Assembly (NCBI RefSeq): GCF_016461705.1
Contig: NZ_JAEMHW010000001.1
Span: 248,001-312,000 of the forward strand
Direction of reading: 5' to 3'
Origin: Streptococcus vicugnae
GTDB taxonomy: Bacteria; Bacillota; Bacilli; Lactobacillales; Streptococcaceae
DNA: 64,000 nt
In this document: piece by piece, positions 47,894-56,568 of the stretch
How the letters are laid out: the number at the start of each line of letters is the position of its first letter
Numbering within the stretch: position 1 is the stretch's first letter
Notes under the pieces: model-generated
What the model was told of the DNA's origin: nothing
The model's input: the letters and a program-made list of their open reading frames with translations, nothing else
Database searches by the model: none
Made by a program: the position numbers and the translations under genes

Positions 47894-48196
47894 TTATTTT
47901 TTCTTGTAGTGTCGTTCGATGATAGAACCTGAAGAAGCATTGATGACATAGCTATACTTTCTTGTCTTTGTCTCCAACTTAACCTCATAGGTAGCCACTA
48001 AACCAAGACGCTTTTTTGAAAATTTTTGTAACTGAACGTTCTTACTTGTAACCCCAGCATTTCGGTAAGCAATCTGACTGACATCATTAATAGTCAGATG
48101 ATAACCAACTTGATTATAGGCATATGCTCCTAAACATAGCAAAGCTGATAAACCAAGCAAGATAAGAGCTAATCGATACTTCTTAAATCTCTTCAT
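47894..48196 (-). CDS. Secreted or anchored PepSY-like small protein
   Basis: 100 aa. N-terminal transmembrane or signal segment (LALILLGLSALLCLGAYAY), then one PepSY-like fold: ISQ-type start LTINDVSQIAYRNAGVTSKNV and an end YSYVINASSGSIIERHYKKK. PepSY domains inhibit proteases or sense. It has a GGGGAAAAG Shine-Dalgarno and its own promoter (TATAAT at 48225-48230). It lies downstream of a two-component system and has that system's candidate site in front of it. Confidence 0.75.
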   Translation of the reverse strand: MKRFKKYRLALILLGLSALLCLGAYAYNQVGYHLTINDVSQIAYRNAGVTSKNVQLQKFSKKRLGLVATYEVKLETKTRKYSYVINASSGSIIERHYKKK

Positions 48197-48272
48197 CTTT
48201 TCCCCGCTTCAATATTGTAATCATATTATAACGAAGATTACTTGAGAAAGCATGGAGAAAGTCTCGAAAAGC

Positions 48273-48291
48273 TGTGGCAAAAGTGTGGCAA
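48273..48291. promoter_or_regulatory. Candidate response-regulator box, TGTGGCAA twice at 11-bp spacing
   Basis: TGTGGCAA occurs at 48273-48280 and again at 48284-48291, one helical turn apart. It is 43-60 bp upstream of the PepSY gene -10. OmpR-type regulators typically bind such direct repeats. A further copy stands before the regulator gene itself (50619-50626). Confidence 0.45.
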
Positions 48292-48353
48292 ATTTCCCCT
48301 AAATTTAGTTTATCGTATTTTCAATTTTTTCCTCTTACAGAATCGTAAGAAAC

Positions 48354-48391
48354 TTGAAAGAAAAAATGCTTGCCAGAAAAAATCTGACAAG
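48354..48391 (-). terminator. Terminator of the two-component operon
   Basis: Minus-strand CTTGTCAGA pairs with TCTGGCAAG (one U-G) around a T-rich loop, then a T-rich tail. It separates the kinase gene from the PepSY gene. Confidence 0.7.
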
Positions 48392-48396
48392 AATTT

Positions 48397-49905
48397 TTAG
48401 TTCTGACGTAATGGAAGAATAATGCTAAAGGTTGTTTTCTTCTCAGTAGACGTCACTTGAATGCTGCCATGGTGACGGTCAATGATTTCCTTTGTGATAG
48501 CAAGACCAATTCCAAAATGTCCACCTTCACCTTTATAAAAACGTTCGAAGATATGCGCTTGATCCTTATCAGAAATTGACTCCCCATCGTTTGACAAACT
48601 AATTTCAAGAGCTTGATCACTTAATCGTTTACTTGAAACCCACATCGTTGTTTTAGCATAACGAACTGCATTTGATAGGATGTTGGTTACGGCACGCTCA
48701 ATTAATTTTTCATCTGCTTCAATGTCCAAGCAATCTGAGGCAAATTGGTGTTTAAAAACTAATCCACGTGCATCTGCCTTAGCTTTCAAATGCCAGCTAA
48801 CATCATAGAGCAAATCAACCATATTGAACTTTTCCAATTTCAAAGGCTGCTGAGCAGATTCCATTTTTGACAAGGTTAAAATATCATCTACCAGCTCTGC
48901 CATTTTTCGACTTTCATCCAAAATGACACTGGCAGCTTCCCGATTATCAGCAGCCACTCCTTCCTTGATAGCTTCTGCATAGCCTTGAATAGACATGAGC
49001 GGTGTACGCAATTCGTGAGAAGAATTTTGAAAAAAGAGTTGCTGACTACGTTGGTTCGCATCAATCATATCATTCATTTTATCAACCGTCTGCCCAACTT
49101 CATTAAACTCTCGATAAGCAAAATTTTCTGGCTGCAAATTGCTTTCACGATTACCAACTCGTAAAATATAAGACTTCAACGCCCCAAAATGCTTATCTAA
49201 TTTACGTGATGTCAAGAAAATGGTTATGATAGCAATCAAACCAACAATCACCATAAGAGAAAGCAAAAGGTAGTTGATATAGGTTTCAAAATCAGCAATC
49301 GGAGTAACATTAGCAAAAACAAAAACATAGTAATTCTGTGCTTGGCTATCATCACTATCTTGTTTAATATAGCTTTCGGAAAAAGTACCTGGATATTCTT
49401 GCATCTTAACCATGTAAGTTGAATCATAGACTTTTACTTTTCTAAAATGCTGTGTACTATTATCGAATTCATCATTAAACCAGTCAATATCTTTATTATC
49501 TGAAAAATAATCAATCACCTTCTCAGAAATTTGCTTTTCAGATAAATCATAGGTCGATGCTGAAATATATTTGATGTCAAATTTATCATCCACAATGGCA
49601 TAAGTTGTCTCAAAAATATTACCATCAGAAATCTTTGGCAAATCCTCTCCAACATAAAGAGCATCAAGGATATCATATTGATTTTGAACAGCGGAGAACG
49701 CCTCTTCAGCTAAAAACAGCTTTAGTAAACCATTAAATACTAATAAAATAATTGCAAAAGAAGTAATTAAAATTGTTAGTGGCTGTAAAAACAAGGTTGT
49801 CCGAAAACGTGACTGCCACTTTTTCCTCTTCAAAAGCTGACCTGACTGTTTAATCTTTTTTGATGAGTTTGAACCCATAGCCCCAAACCGTTTCAATAAG
49901 GACAT
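48397..49905 (-). CDS. Sensor histidine kinase of an unassigned two-component system
   Basis: About 502 aa. Two transmembrane helices (PLTILITSFAIILLVFNGLL and INYLLLSLMVIVGLIAIITIF) flank an extracellular sensor of about 140 residues. HAMP-like linker, then HisKA with [17 protein letters not shown] box ERAVTNILSNAVRYA and G2 GHFGIGLAITKEII. The ATG at 49905 has GAGGGG 9 nt upstream but overlaps the regulator by 56 nt. A TTG at 49833, after the regulator stop and after AGGTCAG, would give 478 aa and fits the homologous core better. Signal unknown. Confidence 0.85.
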   Translation of the reverse strand: MSLLKRFGAMGSNSSKKIKQSGQLLKRKKWQSRFRTTLFLQPLTILITSFAIILLVFNGLLKLFLAEEAFSAVQNQYDILDALYVGEDLPKISDGNIFETTYAIVDDKFDIKYISASTYDLSEKQISEKVIDYFSDNKDIDWFNDEFDNSTQHFRKVKVYDSTYMVKMQEYPGTFSESYIKQDSDDSQAQNYYVFVFANVTPIADFETYINYLLLSLMVIVGLIAIITIFLTSRKLDKHFGALKSYILRVGNRESNLQPENFAYREFNEVGQTVDKMNDMIDANQRSQQLFFQNSSHELRTPLMSIQGYAEAIKEGVAADNREAASVILDESRKMAELVDDILTLSKMESAQQPLKLEKFNMVDLLYDVSWHLKAKADARGLVFKHQFASDCLDIEADEKLIERAVTNILSNAVRYAKTTMWVSSKRLSDQALEISLSNDGESISDKDQAHIFERFYKGEGGHFGIGLAITKEIIDRHHGSIQVTSTEKKTTFSIILPLRQN

Positions 49906-50542
49906 GACTCTCAACCCCTCTCAATTTTTTACGCAAGCGTTTAATGGTGTCATCTGTCACACGTGTTTCGACATCACTCTCATAGCCCCATACTTGGTGC
50001 AAAAGGTCATCACGTGAAATGGCTTCCTCACTATGCGACATCAACACTTTCAAGAGCTCAAATTCTGTATTGGTTAGCTTGATGTTTTTTCCTTGATAAC
50101 TAGCAGAGCGGTCTTTGTCCGAAAGAATCAAACCTTCATAGGTTAATTGTTCTGCTTCTTCATTAACCCCATCTTTTGTTGCTGGTTGGCGAGCTAAAAT
50201 TGCTTTAACGCGCAGGCTCAATTTTAAAGGTGAGAATGGTTTAGTAAAGTAATCATCAACCCCAGCTGAAAAGCCCTTCACAAAATCATCATCACTATCA
50301 CGCGCGGTTAAAAGAATAATCGGCACCTCAGAGCGTTTGCGCAACATAGCCGCAATATCAATACCACTTGTTCCTGGCATCATAACATCAAGAATAACCA
50401 CATCTGCTGCTTCTTCCATAAAACGCAAAAGCAACTGGTCACCTGTTTCAAAGACTTCAACTTCTAAGCCTTGATCACGCAAAAATGAAGCAATCAAATC
50501 ACGAATATTCTTCTCATCATCTGCTACATAAACCTTTGCCAT
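49850..50542 (-). CDS. OmpR-family response regulator
   Basis: 230 aa. Receiver domain with DD in VYVADDEKNIRD, phospho-Asp in DVVILDVMMPGTSG, and LLTARD and TKPFSPLKL. The winged helix ends TVWGYGFKLIKKD. The frame opens at a TTG (50554), but the ATG at 50542 follows GAGGTG by 5 nt. It is upstream of and overlaps its kinase. A TGTGGCAA motif about 80 bp upstream suggests autoregulation. Confidence 0.88.
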   Translation of the reverse strand: MAKVYVADDEKNIRDLIASFLRDQGLEVEVFETGDQLLLRFMEEAADVVILDVMMPGTSGIDIAAMLRKRSEVPIILLTARDSDDDFVKGFSAGVDDYFTKPFSPLKLSLRVKAILARQPATKDGVNEEAEQLTYEGLILSDKDRSASYQGKNIKLTNTEFELLKVLMSHSEEAISRDDLLHQVWGYESDVETRVTDDTIKRLRKKLRGVESHVLIETVWGYGFKLIKKD

Positions 50543-50618
50543 AGAACACCTCAACTTGCTTATTTTCTTACCTTCATCATACCATAATTCCTCTCAAAAG
50601 CTCCAAAGCTAGCTAAAC

Positions 50619-50626
50619 TTGCCACA
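50619..50626 (-). promoter_or_regulatory. Single TGTGGCAA motif upstream of the regulator gene
   Basis: Minus strand TGTGGCAA, about 77 bp before the ATG. A degraded second half (TGTAAGAT) lies exactly 11 bp further upstream. The same motif is doubled before the PepSY gene. Confidence 0.35.
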
Positions 50627-50747
50627 AAAATCTTACAATTTGAGACCCCGTTTTTCCTTGATTTCCCTAAAAAAGTAAAGTAGAATTACCCTGACCTAGT
50701 AAGAATTATTAGATTTTTTAAGTATTAGATTTCAGGAGATAGCAAAA

Positions 50748-53114
50748 ATGGATGAAAAAATGATAGCAAATAAGATTTCTGGCTTATCAAGCAAAGAGGT
50801 TGAAGAACGTCTAAAAAATGGTCAAAATAATAAAATGGTCGACGAAAATGCAGCAACAACAGGCTCTATCATTCGCCAAAATATTTTTACCTACTTCAAT
50901 TTAATCTTTGCCATTATCAGCTTATTATTGATTATCGCTGGTTCTTTTAAAAGTTTAACTTTTTTACCTGTTATCATCATTAACATTATCATCGGAATCG
51001 CTCAACAACTGCGCTCTAAAAAAGTATTAGACCAGCTGAATGTCATTTCAAAATCATCCTACCAAGTTATCAGAGATGGTAAATACCAATCTGTCCCTAT
51101 TGATGAATTGGTGCTTGATGACATCATTTTACTAGATGAAGGAAGACAAATTCCTGCCGATGCCACTTTAGTCGACGGGAAAGTCTCTGTCAACGAATCT
51201 CTTCTAACAGGTGAAGAAGATGAAATTGAAAAAGTAATCGGTAGTGATTTAAAATCAGGTAGCTCTATCATCTCAGGAAAATGCCTCGCAAAACTAACCG
51301 CAGTCGGAAACGATTCATATGCCGCCAAGCTAACGCAAAAAGCTAAAGAAGTCAAACACAAAAAAACAGATATGATTCGTGCTATCGAAGGCATCATCAA
51401 ATTTGCTGGAATTATCATTATCCCCATTGGTATCACCTTATTTAGCCAATCGCTATTTTTAAATCACAAAACATTTAGTGACAGTATCGTGTCAACAGTC
51501 GGCGCTCTAATTGGTATGATTCCTGAAGGACTTTATTTATTAGTAACTGTTGCTCTTGCTATCAGTGCAATGAAATTAGCTAGAAAAAAAGTTTTGTTAC
51601 ACGATATGAAAAGTATTGAATCTCTAGCTCGTGTTGATATCTTATGCGTGGATAAGACAGGAACCATCACAGCCAATAAAATAACCGTAACGGACCTTAT
51701 CTTACCTGAACATGTCACTCAAACAGACTTAACCGCTAACCAAGAAATTCTTTCTAAATACATCAATACTATCCCTGATTCTAATATTACAATGTTGGCT
51801 TTACGAGAATATTTCACCTCAAAAGAAACTTTTAAAAATACTGAAACAACCCCATTCTCATCCAAAGTCAAATATTCTCAAATCAAAACAGAAAATGCCA
51901 CTTATCGTTTGGGAGCTCCAGATATCTTACTGAGCCAAGAAAAGCTAGAAATAAATCAATCCAAACTCACTCAATATGCCTCAGACGGTAAACGCATCTT
52001 AGCTTTAGTTGAAATGACCAAAGACAATGCCGTACCACTTTTATTTGTAGCTATCAGAAATGATATCCGAGCAAACGCTAAAGAAATTTTTTCATTCTTC
52101 AATGAAAACGACGTTGCCATTAAAGTCATCTCTGGTGATAATCCTATAACCGTTTCAAAAATTGCCAACCAAGCAGGAATTTTAGATTCAGAAAACTACA
52201 TCGATGCCAGTACTTTAAAAACTAAGGAAGACATTGAAAAAGCTGCGTTATGTCATACTATTTTTGGACGAGTGACTCCCGAACAAAAGAAAGATTTGGT
52301 GCTTGCCTTCAAAAAGAACAAATACAAAGTCGCAATGACTGGAGACGGTGTCAATGATATTTTAGCGATGAAAGAAGCTGATTGCTCTATTGCAATGGGA
52401 AGTGGTAGCGAAGCAGCTCATCAAGCAGCCCAAGTGGTCTTGCTTGATTCAGATTTTTCAAAAATGAAAGATACTGTCTCTCAAGGTCGCCAAATTATTA
52501 ACAACATCACTCGTTCAGCAACCTTATTCTTATACAAGAATATCTTTTCAATGTTGCTAGCTATCTTTTCAATCATTACGATTTTTACTTATCCCCTTGC
52601 TCCTACCCAAGTCTCTCTCATTTCAATGTTTAATATTGGAATTCCAGCTTTCCTATTGTCGTTGGAAACAAATACTGCCAAAAAGAATCAAAACTTTTTA
52701 AAAGAAACTATTTTGACTTCTTTGCCTGCTTCGCTGACTTCATTTTCAGCGATTGCTTGTCTGGTTGTCTTTGGTCAATTGTTCGATATTCCTCAAGGAG
52801 ATATTGGGATTGCGAGCACTTATCTTCTGGCTGTTGTTGGATTCTTGATTTTAAAAAATGTTTCAAAACCACTTAACAAGTATAAATTTTCTATTTTTAT
52901 CGCTTGCTTTTTAGGCTTCATCATTTGCTACCTCAATCCATCGCTACGCTCATTATTCATGCTAAATGAATTCAGCAACGAAAGCATGGTGCTTTGCCTT
53001 ATTTTTGCTCTTGCAGAGGTGACTGTGATGAGAAGTTTAACCTTCTTACTTGAAAAAGTCCCAAGCATTCTTTCTAAGTGGCGATCAACTATTAAAAAGA
53101 TGCTCGCTGATTAA
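50748..53114 (+). CDS. P-type cation-transporting ATPase (CtpE-like)
   Basis: 788 aa. Actuator domain with NESLLTGEEDE (TGE 154-156), membrane motif IPEGL (258-262), phosphorylation site DKTGT at D302, nucleotide domain and hinge MTGDGVNDILAMKEADCSIAMGSGSEAA. About ten transmembrane helices in all, four after the hinge. IPEGL rather than CPC excludes a copper or zinc P1B pump. It is shorter than typical Ca2+ pumps and most like the CtpE/HAD-IC type, where calcium is reported in mycobacteria. The cation is not certain. GGAGATAG Shine-Dalgarno; the gene is convergent with the next. Confidence 0.85.
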   Translation: MDEKMIANKISGLSSKEVEERLKNGQNNKMVDENAATTGSIIRQNIFTYFNLIFAIISLLLIIAGSFKSLTFLPVIIINIIIGIAQQLRSKKVLDQLNVISKSSYQVIRDGKYQSVPIDELVLDDIILLDEGRQIPADATLVDGKVSVNESLLTGEEDEIEKVIGSDLKSGSSIISGKCLAKLTAVGNDSYAAKLTQKAKEVKHKKTDMIRAIEGIIKFAGIIIIPIGITLFSQSLFLNHKTFSDSIVSTVGALIGMIPEGLYLLVTVALAISAMKLARKKVLLHDMKSIESLARVDILCVDKTGTITANKITVTDLILPEHVTQTDLTANQEILSKYINTIPDSNITMLALREYFTSKETFKNTETTPFSSKVKYSQIKTENATYRLGAPDILLSQEKLEINQSKLTQYASDGKRILALVEMTKDNAVPLLFVAIRNDIRANAKEIFSFFNENDVAIKVISGDNPITVSKIANQAGILDSENYIDASTLKTKEDIEKAALCHTIFGRVTPEQKKDLVLAFKKNKYKVAMTGDGVNDILAMKEADCSIAMGSGSEAAHQAAQVVLLDSDFSKMKDTVSQGRQIINNITRSATLFLYKNIFSMLLAIFSIITIFTYPLAPTQVSLISMFNIGIPAFLLSLETNTAKKNQNFLKETILTSLPASLTSFSAIACLVVFGQLFDIPQGDIGIASTYLLAVVGFLILKNVSKPLNKYKFSIFIACFLGFIICYLNPSLRSLFMLNEFSNESMVLCLIFALAEVTVMRSLTFLLEKVPSILSKWRSTIKKMLAD

Positions 53115-53123
53115 AGCGGCATC

Positions 53124-53999
53124 TTACGAATGTTTGCGTAACTCTTTTCGAAATCTTTGAATCAAACCCTTCACCATTTTATAGCTGCTACGTCCTTGAT
53201 TAGCGTAGTGGCCTTTTTTATTAAAATAGCTGCGCTCCCAGTCTACGTGACGACGACGTTTAATCCAGAGTGGAGCACGAAAAGCATTTCCTTGATTAGC
53301 TAAAATGTGTTTACGAAAAAGAGGATCATGACGTTTTATAGCTGCTACGTCAAGCTCATAATGCCTTTTATCATTGTGATTAGCATAATTAAAACTAGCA
53401 CCATTAATAATACCATTGTGGGTCTGACCTTGAGGGTCAATTTCATTAGCAAATCGTCCCTTGCTATCAAGGATAAATTCCGTGTGAAAAGCCATCAAGA
53501 TTTTAAAATTAACTGGCAATTCAAACCCTAAGATCGCTCGTTTAGGGGCTTTATTATGAAGACGAGCTGATTCCGTCAAATCAAAATCAAATTGTCTTCG
53601 CCAAAAACGACGCTCTCTTTTACCTTTTAAATAGGCCAACAAAGACAACCAATCCGTTTTCTCAGGGAAATGTACTCGAACCCACTGAGCTTGATAGGCA
53701 GAAATAACATAGCGAAATTGATGAACCTGGTGAGCTAATAAGGTATCCTCTGCCATATCTTCTCTTGGAAAGGCTAATTGTACCACCTCTGCTAATTCAC
53801 TCCAAAAAGAATGATCAGGAGCTAGGTCATCTGAAAAATGATTTATCAACTGACGCGTCTGAGCAACTTCTCCTGATAATTCTAAAGGCATATCAGCTAT
53901 TGTCATCAGTTCTCTTAATACTTGTTTTGCTTGATTACTAGTAGTTACAGCTTTGCTCTGATTCCAAAATAGGAAAAAGTCTTTATCTCCGATTTTCAT
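53124..53999 (-). CDS. DUF3114-like protein
   Basis: 291 aa, rich in His, Arg, Phe and Trp. There is no signal or transmembrane segment. The second half is very basic (KGKRERRFWRRQFDFD, LWIKRRRHVDWERSYFNKKG, ANQGRSSYKMVKGLIQRFR). It resembles the streptococcal DUF3114 family from memory; no function. There is no Shine-Dalgarno, and a TATAAT (extended, TGCTATAAT) ends 6 nt before the ATG, so a leaderless message is predicted. An inverted repeat overlaps this promoter. Confidence 0.65.
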   Translation of the reverse strand: MKIGDKDFFLFWNQSKAVTTSNQAKQVLRELMTIADMPLELSGEVAQTRQLINHFSDDLAPDHSFWSELAEVVQLAFPREDMAEDTLLAHQVHQFRYVISAYQAQWVRVHFPEKTDWLSLLAYLKGKRERRFWRRQFDFDLTESARLHNKAPKRAILGFELPVNFKILMAFHTEFILDSKGRFANEIDPQGQTHNGIINGASFNYANHNDKRHYELDVAAIKRHDPLFRKHILANQGNAFRAPLWIKRRRHVDWERSYFNKKGHYANQGRSSYKMVKGLIQRFRKELRKHS

Positions 54000-54005
54000 A
54001 GGTCA

Positions 54006-54027
54006 ATTATAGCACATTACAGTGCTA
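54006..54027. promoter_or_regulatory. DUF3114-gene promoter overlapped by a perfect inverted repeat
   Basis: TAGCAC-ATTACA-GTGCTA (54010-54027) is a perfect 6-bp inverted repeat. It covers the extended -10 of the minus-strand gene (TATAAT at 54006-54011) and lies 54 bp before the TetR ATG. It is a good candidate operator for that TetR protein on both genes. Confidence 0.5.
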
Positions 54028-54080
54028 ACACCTCTTTTAAGGTGGCTTATGATAAAATTACTATAGATAGAGGGGAATTT

Positions 54081-54599
54081 ATGAAGACGTTAACAGAACA
54101 AGCTTTTGCTCAAGCTTTAAAAGAGATTATGACTGAAAAATCTTTTGATAAGGTCACTGTCACTGAACTCGTCCAACGCTTAAAGGTCAACCGTCAAACC
54201 TTTTACTATCACTTTAATGACTTATATGACCTTTTGGAACAAATCTACATTTCTGATGGTGAACAAATGATTGGAGACAATCGAACTGATGATTCATGGG
54301 AAAAAGGGATGCTAGCTATTTTTCATTATATTCAAGACAATAAAGCTTTTGTCTGCAATACCTACTACTCAGTTAATCGTAATTATTTAGAGCATTTTTT
54401 GTATGATCGTGCTTATGAATTAATCAAACCAGTCTTAGAAGAAAAAGGACTTGACTTAACCCAAGAAGAGGTCGAGTTTCGAGTACACTTTTATAAATAT
54501 GGCTTAGTTGGTTTTATTTTAGATTGGATTGATTCAGGCTTACAAGAAAATCCCAAGCAACTAGCACATCGAATTTACCACTTGCTTGAAAAACTTTAA
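54081..54599 (+). CDS. TetR-family regulator next to the oleate hydratase
   Basis: 172 aa. TetR HTH (IMTEKSFDKVTVTELVQRLKVNRQTFYYHFNDLYDLLEQI) with a C-terminal domain of the TetR_C_8/DhaS type. The frame is open to 54042, but ATG 54081 after GAGGGG is the start. In lactic acid bacteria a TetR regulator beside the hydratase gene is common. It may sense fatty acids; this is inference from position. Confidence 0.83.
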   Translation: MKTLTEQAFAQALKEIMTEKSFDKVTVTELVQRLKVNRQTFYYHFNDLYDLLEQIYISDGEQMIGDNRTDDSWEKGMLAIFHYIQDNKAFVCNTYYSVNRNYLEHFLYDRAYELIKPVLEEKGLDLTQEEVEFRVHFYKYGLVGFILDWIDSGLQENPKQLAHRIYHLLEKL

Positions 54600-54607
54600 C
54601 TAGACAA

Positions 54608-54652
54608 TTTGGCAAATATGTCAAAATTTTAGACAGGGTGTTCACCCTGTCT
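54608..54652 (+). promoter_or_regulatory. Imperfect inverted repeat and hairpin between the TetR gene and ohyA
   Basis: TTTGGCA-AATA-TGTCAAA (54608-54625) matches a 7-bp inverted repeat with one mismatch. It is followed by the perfect hairpin AGACAGGGT/ACCCTGTCT (54631-54652), with a T-rich tail that may terminate the TetR transcript. Confidence 0.45.
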
Positions 54653-54667
54653 ATTTCATTTTCATCA

Positions 54668-54681
54668 TAAAAGCGCTTTAA
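54668..54681. promoter_or_regulatory. Candidate cre site before the oleate hydratase gene
   Basis: TAAAAGCGCTTTAA is a perfect palindrome and differs from the ideal cre TGAAAGCGCTTTCA at two symmetrical positions. It lies 33 bp before the ATG, in the promoter region. CcpA control is inferred. Confidence 0.4.
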
Positions 54682-54713
54682 TGAAAATAATCATAGAAAA
54701 GGAGTTGACACCT

Positions 54714-56483
54714 ATGTATTATTCTAATGGAAATTACGAAGCTTTTGCTCGTCCTAAAAAACCTGAAAATGTCGATCAAAAATCAGCTTATATTGTCGGT
54801 AGTGGTTTAGCAGCTCTTTCAACAGCTGTTTTTCTTGTTCGCGATGCACAAATGCCTGGTGATCACATTCATATCTTAGAAGAATTGAAACTACCTGGTG
54901 GTAGTATGGACGGGATTAAAAATGACCGTTTAGGTTATATTATCCGTGGTGGACGTGAAATGGAACCTCATTTTGAAGTTCTTTGGGATTTATTCCGTTC
55001 GATTCCTTCACTTGAAAATCCTGAAAACTCCATCTTAGATGAATTTTATTGGTTAAATAAAGAAGACCCTTGTTATGCTAAAACACGTGTTATCCACGAC
55101 AGAGGGAAAGCTATTCCAGATGATGGTCAACTAACGCTATCAGAAAAAGCCATCAAGGAAATTATCTCATTAATCTTAACGCCAGAAAGTAAACTGGCAA
55201 ATGTACAAATCGACCAAGTCTTTACAGATGAATTTTTTAAATCTAATTTTTGGCTTTATTGGTGTACTATGTTTGCCTTTGAACCATGGTCAAGTGCCAT
55301 GGAAATGCGCCGTTACCTCATCCGCTTCATTCAACACGTTGGTTGCCTAAAAAATCTTTCTTCTCTTCGTTTCACAAAATACAATCAATACGAATCATTA
55401 ATTTTACCGATTGTTCATTACTTGACAGAACATGGTGTTGACTTTAGCTATAACACCACAGTAACTAACATTCTAGTCAATCGTAAAGGACAAGATAAAG
55501 TTGCTACAAAAATCGAATTAACCAAAGATGCTCAAGCAAAAGAACTCTTCTTAACACCAGATGACCTTGTCTTTGTCACTAATGGTTCAATCACTGAAAG
55601 TACTACATACGGTGACAACGAACACCCTGCTCCTGTTGAACACGATCTAGGAGCTAGCTGGGAACTTTGGAAAAAATTGGCTGCGCAAGATGATAGTTTT
55701 GGTCATCCTGAGGTCTTCTGCCAAAATATCCCAGATGCTAACTGGACCATTTCAGCTACTATCACTTTTAAAGATAAACGCATTGCTCCATACATCGAAG
55801 CTGTCAACCACAAGGACCCTTATAGTGGTTCCATTGTAACCAGTGGTCCAACAAGCATTAAAGATTCTAATTGGCTCTTAGGCTATTCTATCAGCCGTCA
55901 ACCACACTTTAAAACTCAAAAAGACAATGAACTAGTTGTTTGGCTTTACCCTCTTTACACAGACCGCAAGGGTAATTTTGTTGACAAACGTCCTGACCAA
56001 TGTAGTGGTAAAGAACTCTGCCAAGAATGGCTCTACCATATAGGTGTCCCTGAAGCTGATATCAAAGATATAGCTGAATCTGCTTCGACTATTCCATGTC
56101 ATATGCCTTACATCACCACTTATTTCATGCCACGTGGTTTAAATGACCGTCCACTAGTTGTTCCAGAACACAGTAAAAACCTTGCCTTTATTGGTAATTA
56201 CGCTGAAACTCCAAGAGATACCGTCTTTACAACCGAATATTCTGTAAGAACTGCTATGGAAGCCGTTTATACCTTACTTGACGTTGACCGTGGGGTACCT
56301 GAAGTCTTTGCTTCAGCCTTTGATGTTCGCATGTTACTCAATGCCCTCTACTATCTAAATGACCAAAAATCATTAGCAGAAATTGATATTCCTTGGACTG
56401 AAAAAGCTGTTCTCAAAGAAAGCCTCAAGAAAATTCACGGAACATACATCGAAGAACTCCTCAAAGAATATCATTTATTGTAA
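54714..56483 (+). CDS. ohyA: Oleate hydratase (myosin-cross-reactive antigen family)
   Basis: FAD enzyme that adds water across the cis-9 double bond of oleate, giving 10-hydroxystearate; it detoxifies host and rumen unsaturated fatty acids. 589 aa, normal length. It starts MYYSNGNYEAFARPKKPENV. The FAD-binding strand-loop is YIVGSGLAALSTAVFLVRD, followed by GGSMDGIKN and YIIRGGREMEPHFE. The frame opens at 54681, but ATG 54714 after AAGGAG is the family start. The protein was long known as the 67-kDa streptococcal antigen. Confidence 0.95.
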   Translation: MYYSNGNYEAFARPKKPENVDQKSAYIVGSGLAALSTAVFLVRDAQMPGDHIHILEELKLPGGSMDGIKNDRLGYIIRGGREMEPHFEVLWDLFRSIPSLENPENSILDEFYWLNKEDPCYAKTRVIHDRGKAIPDDGQLTLSEKAIKEIISLILTPESKLANVQIDQVFTDEFFKSNFWLYWCTMFAFEPWSSAMEMRRYLIRFIQHVGCLKNLSSLRFTKYNQYESLILPIVHYLTEHGVDFSYNTTVTNILVNRKGQDKVATKIELTKDAQAKELFLTPDDLVFVTNGSITESTTYGDNEHPAPVEHDLGASWELWKKLAAQDDSFGHPEVFCQNIPDANWTISATITFKDKRIAPYIEAVNHKDPYSGSIVTSGPTSIKDSNWLLGYSISRQPHFKTQKDNELVVWLYPLYTDRKGNFVDKRPDQCSGKELCQEWLYHIGVPEADIKDIAESASTIPCHMPYITTYFMPRGLNDRPLVVPEHSKNLAFIGNYAETPRDTVFTTEYSVRTAMEAVYTLLDVDRGVPEVFASAFDVRMLLNALYYLNDQKSLAEIDIPWTEKAVLKESLKKIHGTYIEELLKEYHLL

Positions 56484-56509
56484 AGTTTTATAGCAAAGTT
56501 TTTATCACT

Positions 56510-56542
56510 AAAATAGCCCCTCGATTGAGGAGCTATTTTTTT
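56510..56542 (+). terminator. ohyA terminator
   Basis: AAAATAGC-C-CCTC pairs with GAGG-A-GCTATTTT around GATT; a T run follows. It can also serve the convergent lyase gene. Confidence 0.8.
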
Positions 56543-56568
56543 AGATTTTCACATTTACTTTTCCTAGC

